DNA from: Gammaproteobacteria bacterium | GTDB lineage: Bacteria; Pseudomonadota; Gammaproteobacteria; Granulosicoccales; Granulosicoccaceae | DNA: 8,047 nt | Direction of reading: 5' to 3' | Assembly (NCBI GenBank): GCA_003511825.1 | Contig: DOIU01000544.1 | Coordinates: 1 to 8,047, forward strand | Shown: piece after piece, positions 5,256 to 8,047 of the stretch | Layout of the letters: each line of letters starts with the position of its first letter | How positions within the stretch are numbered: the first letter of the stretch is position 1 | The notes under the pieces: model-generated | Database searches by the model: none | The model's input: the letters and a program-made list of their open reading frames with translations, nothing else | Told to the model about the DNA's origin: nothing | Translations under genes and position numbers: made by a program

Positions 5256-8047
5256 GCCATCACCGACCTGGCAGATATCCAACAGTGGGACTGGGCCGAT
5301 GTGCCACAGCAACGCTGGACGTTGGTGAATCAACAAACCATCAGCGAAGACCCTGCCACAGAGGGACAATGGAGCGCCGTGATTGAATGGCCACACATTC
5401 CGGTATCGGCCGCCGCCCTGCCCGATGGGCGTATTGTGACGTGGTCGTCCAATGAAAAGACTTCGTTCCCCGTGCAGGATCAAATGACGTTTTCGTCGGT
5501 GTACGACCCGCAGAACAACAGCTTCACGGACATGAACAATACACGGCACGATATGTTCTGCGCCGGCATATCGATGCTGCAGGACGGCTCTGTGCTGGCC
5601 TCTGGTGGTAACCCCAATCTGCAACACAGCAGTATCTTCGATATCGACAATAATACCTGGACTGCGGCACCGTTTATGAATCAGACCCGCTGGTATGGTA
5701 CAAGCTTGTCACTCTCGTCCGGCGAAGTGTTTGCAACCTTCGCCAAAGCCGCGAACGAAATCCCCGAGATATTCACGCCGGGCGCAGGTTGGACGGAACT
5801 GCCCGACGCGCATATGCAAAACCTGCTCAATGATCAAAACCAAGTCAATGCCGCGGCGGTCAATGGTGCGACCACGGCACAGTGGTATGCCTATATGCAC
5901 GTCGCGCCCGACGGTCGCGTGTTTCACCCCGGCCCAACCAAGACCATGCATTGGTTTGAGACTGACGGCACCGGTTCAGTCACCAGCGCGGGCTTGCGCA
6001 ATGGCGAAACCCGGCATCGGCAGTTTGGTTCATCTATCATGTATGATGTGGGCAAATTGCTGGTCAGCGGCGGTGCTGACAAGAGCCAGAACCCGGCATC
6101 GACGGCGTCGGCATTAACGATTGATATCAACGGAGCCACGCCGGTCGTCAGCGCAACCGCATCGATGAGTGCCAGCCGCACCAACCACGACGCGATTGTG
6201 CTGCCTAACGGTGAGGTACTGATTGTTGGCGGCAACTCGAACGGGATTCTGTTCAACGATGCGGATTCCATTATGCACGCCGAGGTCTGGAATCCGACCC
6301 AAGGCCAATGGCGAACCCTGGGCCGCCTGAACATTCCCCGCAACTACCACTCAATCGGCATTTTGCTGCAGGATGGTCGCGTGCTGGCTGCGGGCGGTGG
6401 CCTGTGCGGCAACTGTACCGCGAACCATCAAGACGGGCAGATCTTCTCCCCGCCCTACTTATTCAACGCCAACGGCAGCCTCGCGACGCGCCCGAGCATC
6501 ACTCAGGCACCTGCGGGTACCCTGGCCGCTGGCGTCTTCGAGGTACAAACCGACAGCGCCATCCAGCATTTCAGCATGATCAGGCTGTCCGGTGTGACGC
6601 ACAGCATCAACACCGATCAGCGCTATCTGCCCATTGACTTTGACAGCCTCGGCAACGATCGCTACCGCCTGTCCATGCACGAAAATCCCAATGTGCTGAT
6701 TCCGGGCAACTACTGGCTGTTCGCGCTCAATGCGCAAGGCGTACCCTCCTGGGGGCAACTGATCAATGTGGGCATTGGCATCGCCAACAACCCACCGACC
6801 GTGACCAATCCGGGCACACAATCGGGTGCCGTGGGCGACAGTGTCAATCTGCTGATCAGCAGCTTTGACCCCGATGGGGACAGCCTGAGCTACAGCGCAG
6901 CGGGCCTGCCTCAGGGCTTGTCAATCAATAGCATCAATGGCCGCATCACCGGCACCTTGCAATCCGCCATCACGGCAACAGTGACGGTCACTGTGTTCGA
7001 TGGCGAAAATACCCGTGAGATTGACTTTGTCTGGCAGGTTGAGGACGTCGACAACAATACCGCACCGACGTTGAACAATCCGGGCGCCCAAACTCACCGC
7101 GTCGGTGACACCGTCGACCTGTTGCTGATCGCAGCAGATGACGAGGGTGACACGCTCAGCTTCAGCGCTGAGAACCTGCCCGAGGGCGTAACGCTCAATG
7201 CTCAGACGGGTCGCATCACTGGTTCGCCCACGCAAGATCAGCAAGTGAGCACCCGTGTCAGCGTGTCTGACGGGCAAGCGAGCACCAGCCAGACGTTCAG
7301 CTGGACCATCAGCCCCGCGCAGTCGGGCGGAACACCGCTGAATGACGGCGACAGCGATCGCAACACCGTTGCCTTCCAACAATGGCAGTTCTACACCATT
7401 GAGGCAGCGGCAAACATTGATCGTGTGACCATCCAGCTGGGCGATCTCACTGCAGACGCAGACCTCTACGTCCGCGCCAACACCCCACCGAGTGGGCACG
7501 AGGACAATGGCGGTGTGTTTGATTGCAAATCAAGCAACAGCGGTACTACCGGCGAGATTTGCCAACTCGAGAATACGCAAGCCACCACTTGGCATATCGG
7601 TGTCCACGGTTACGCGGCCGCTGACTACACAGTCTCTGCCCGCCTGCGAGAAGTGGGCGACAACACCGGTAACGACACGCCGATCACCTCGGGGCAAGTC
7701 ATCGAAGGCGATCTGTCGCAAGGTGACTGGCACTTTTACACCCTGCAAAGCGCCGCGAGTGATGTGCAAATCAACGCCAGCCTGACCGCCTTGAACGCCG
7801 ACCTCGATCTCTATGTACGGGCGGGTGAACGCCCCAGCGGTCCAGCCAGTGAAGGCGGCAGCTATGACTGCCAGTCCATCTTAGGGGGCACCTCCAGCGA
7901 ACGTTGCGAACTGCAAAACACGGGCGCCACCACGTGGTACATCGGCGTCCATGCGTACGCATCGGGTAGCTATACCCTCGAGGCCACGTTGGTCGATGGC
8001 GGTAGCAGTGGCGATGACATCACGTCGCTGACCTTGGGCACAGAGGT
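5256..8047 (+). CDS. Galactose/glyoxal oxidase-like copper-radical oxidase, remainder of the same gene, C-terminus outside the window
   Basis: Continuation of the frame begun at 4824, open to the right edge. It starts with the end of the lectin domain (IQQW, then PQQRWTL), then a Kelch catalytic domain, an E-set domain, two Ig-like repeats and PPC repeats. Numbered from GTG 4824, the galactose oxidase active site is complete: Cys246 (HDMFCAGIS) and Tyr291 (TRWYG) for the thioether cofactor, axial Tyr508 and ligand His509 (NYHSIG), and ligand His593 (THSINTDQR). The fungal enzyme has Cys228, Tyr272, Tyr495, His496 and His581, with nearly the same spacing. The enzyme would oxidise an alcohol or aldehyde with O2, releasing H2O2. 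Without the upstream signal peptide a reinitiated product would stay in the cytoplasm, so function needs readthrough or an intact original sequence. The true substrate is unknown. Confidence 0.88.
5364..6779 (+). other. Catalytic Kelch propeller plus C-terminal E-set (DUF1929-like) domain of the oxidase
   Basis: Residues about 181-652. The propeller shows repeated LPDGR/LQDG...GG blade motifs, for example SAAALPDGRIVTW, SMLQDGSVLASGG, VLPNGEVLIVGG and LLQDGRVLAAGGG. The C528-G-N-C531 pair matches the galactose oxidase 515/518 disulphide and is followed by NHQDGQIFSPPYLF, very close to the fungal sequence. LATRPSI marks the passage to the E-set domain, which supplies ligand His593 and ends with GNYWLFALNAQGVPSWG. 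Tyr291 lies in an RWY motif as in glyoxal oxidases, rather than the RGY of galactose oxidase. No Trp is seen in the segment matching galactose oxidase Trp290. Confidence 0.88.
6786..7313 (+). repeat. Two tandem He_PIG-like Ig repeats
   Basis: Repeat 1 (6786-7049) and repeat 2 (7059-7313) share one plan. Each begins with an NNPPTVTNPGTQ or NTAPTLNNPGAQ strand, then VGD.V.LL, then D..GD.LS.SA..LP.G(L/V), a GRITG turn and a T.TV.V.DG type strand. This is the cadherin-like/putative Ig pattern of extracellular bacterial proteins, where such modules act as spacers or bind calcium or glycans. They probably hold the catalytic domain away from the C-terminal PPC modules. Confidence 0.75.
7335..8047 (+). 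repeat. Tandem PPC (pre-peptidase C-terminal) repeats, at least two, a third beginning
   Basis: Repeat 1 (about 7335-7646) and repeat 2 (about 7683-7991) share (Q)WQFYTI or WHFYTL, an ADADLYVR or ADLDLYVR strand, PSG, a Cys pair (DCK...ICQLEN and DCQ...RCELQN), ATTW.IGVH.YA and a final Y-T strand. The two Cys in each probably form a disulphide. A DITSLTLGTEV segment from 8013 looks like the opening of a third copy cut by the window edge. PPC domains usually sit at the C-termini of secreted bacterial enzymes and are often removed after export; a function in type II secretion or surface retention is likely but not shown. Confidence 0.8.

Noticed and set aside
5253..5290. Selenocysteine insertion at the TGA in the oxidase
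   Set aside because: The downstream sequence forms only a 4-base stem (GCCA/TGGC) without the usual selenocysteine element features. The codon aligns with a Ser in a non-catalytic lectin loop, where selenocysteine has no obvious role.
6921..7499. Long - strand open frame under the oxidase repeats
   Set aside because: It lies antisense to clearly conserved He_PIG and PPC coding sequence, has no family resemblance, and is the shadow frame expected from GC-rich codons.

Overview
The window reads as a stretch of gammaproteobacterial chromosome. The best clues are a PhoP/PhoQ-type two-component pair and a YadG/YadH-type ABC-2 transporter pair, both resembling enterobacterial proteins along much of their length. 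The large secreted enzyme at the right end, with a ricin-type lectin domain, Ig-like repeats and PPC repeats, is the kind of modular protein common in marine or polymer-degrading Gammaproteobacteria. No species can be named from the sequence.

Layout, left to right. (1) Bases 1-1984, + strand: a response regulator missing its N-terminus, overlapping by ATGA (632-635) with a full-length PhoQ-like sensor kinase. (2) Bases 1963-4522, - strand: yadG (ATPase), yadH (permease) and a SAM-dependent methyltransferase, read in that order and closely spaced, so probably one operon. It converges on the kinase gene with a 22-base overlap of the two coding ends. (3) Bases 4523-4823: a divergent intergenic region. 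It has a perfect TATAAT box facing yadG and about 140 bases rich in inverted repeats. (4) Bases 4824 to the right edge, + strand: a very large exported copper-radical oxidase of the galactose oxidase/glyoxal oxidase type. Its order is signal peptide, ricin-type beta-trefoil, Kelch catalytic domain, E-set domain, two He_PIG-like Ig repeats, two PPC repeats and the start of a third. It runs off the window.

Two genes carry a single in-frame stop codon inside otherwise intact, homologous sequence: TAG at codon 23 of yadH (3540-3542) and TGA at codon 144 of the oxidase (5253-5255). Reading frame and homology continue straight through both. TAG and TGA also end other genes here, so genome-wide recoding is unlikely. 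Nonsense mutation, base-call error or readthrough remain. A further oddity is a sharp drop in third-position GC near base 243 inside the response regulator, which suggests recombination or a chimeric join.

How the parts work together: the kinase and regulator form an envelope signal-sensing pair, and YadGH would form an inner-membrane exporter of unknown substrate. The oxidase would be exported and would oxidise alcohols, aldehydes or sugars with copper and O2, releasing H2O2. Nothing in the sequence links the three modules functionally.
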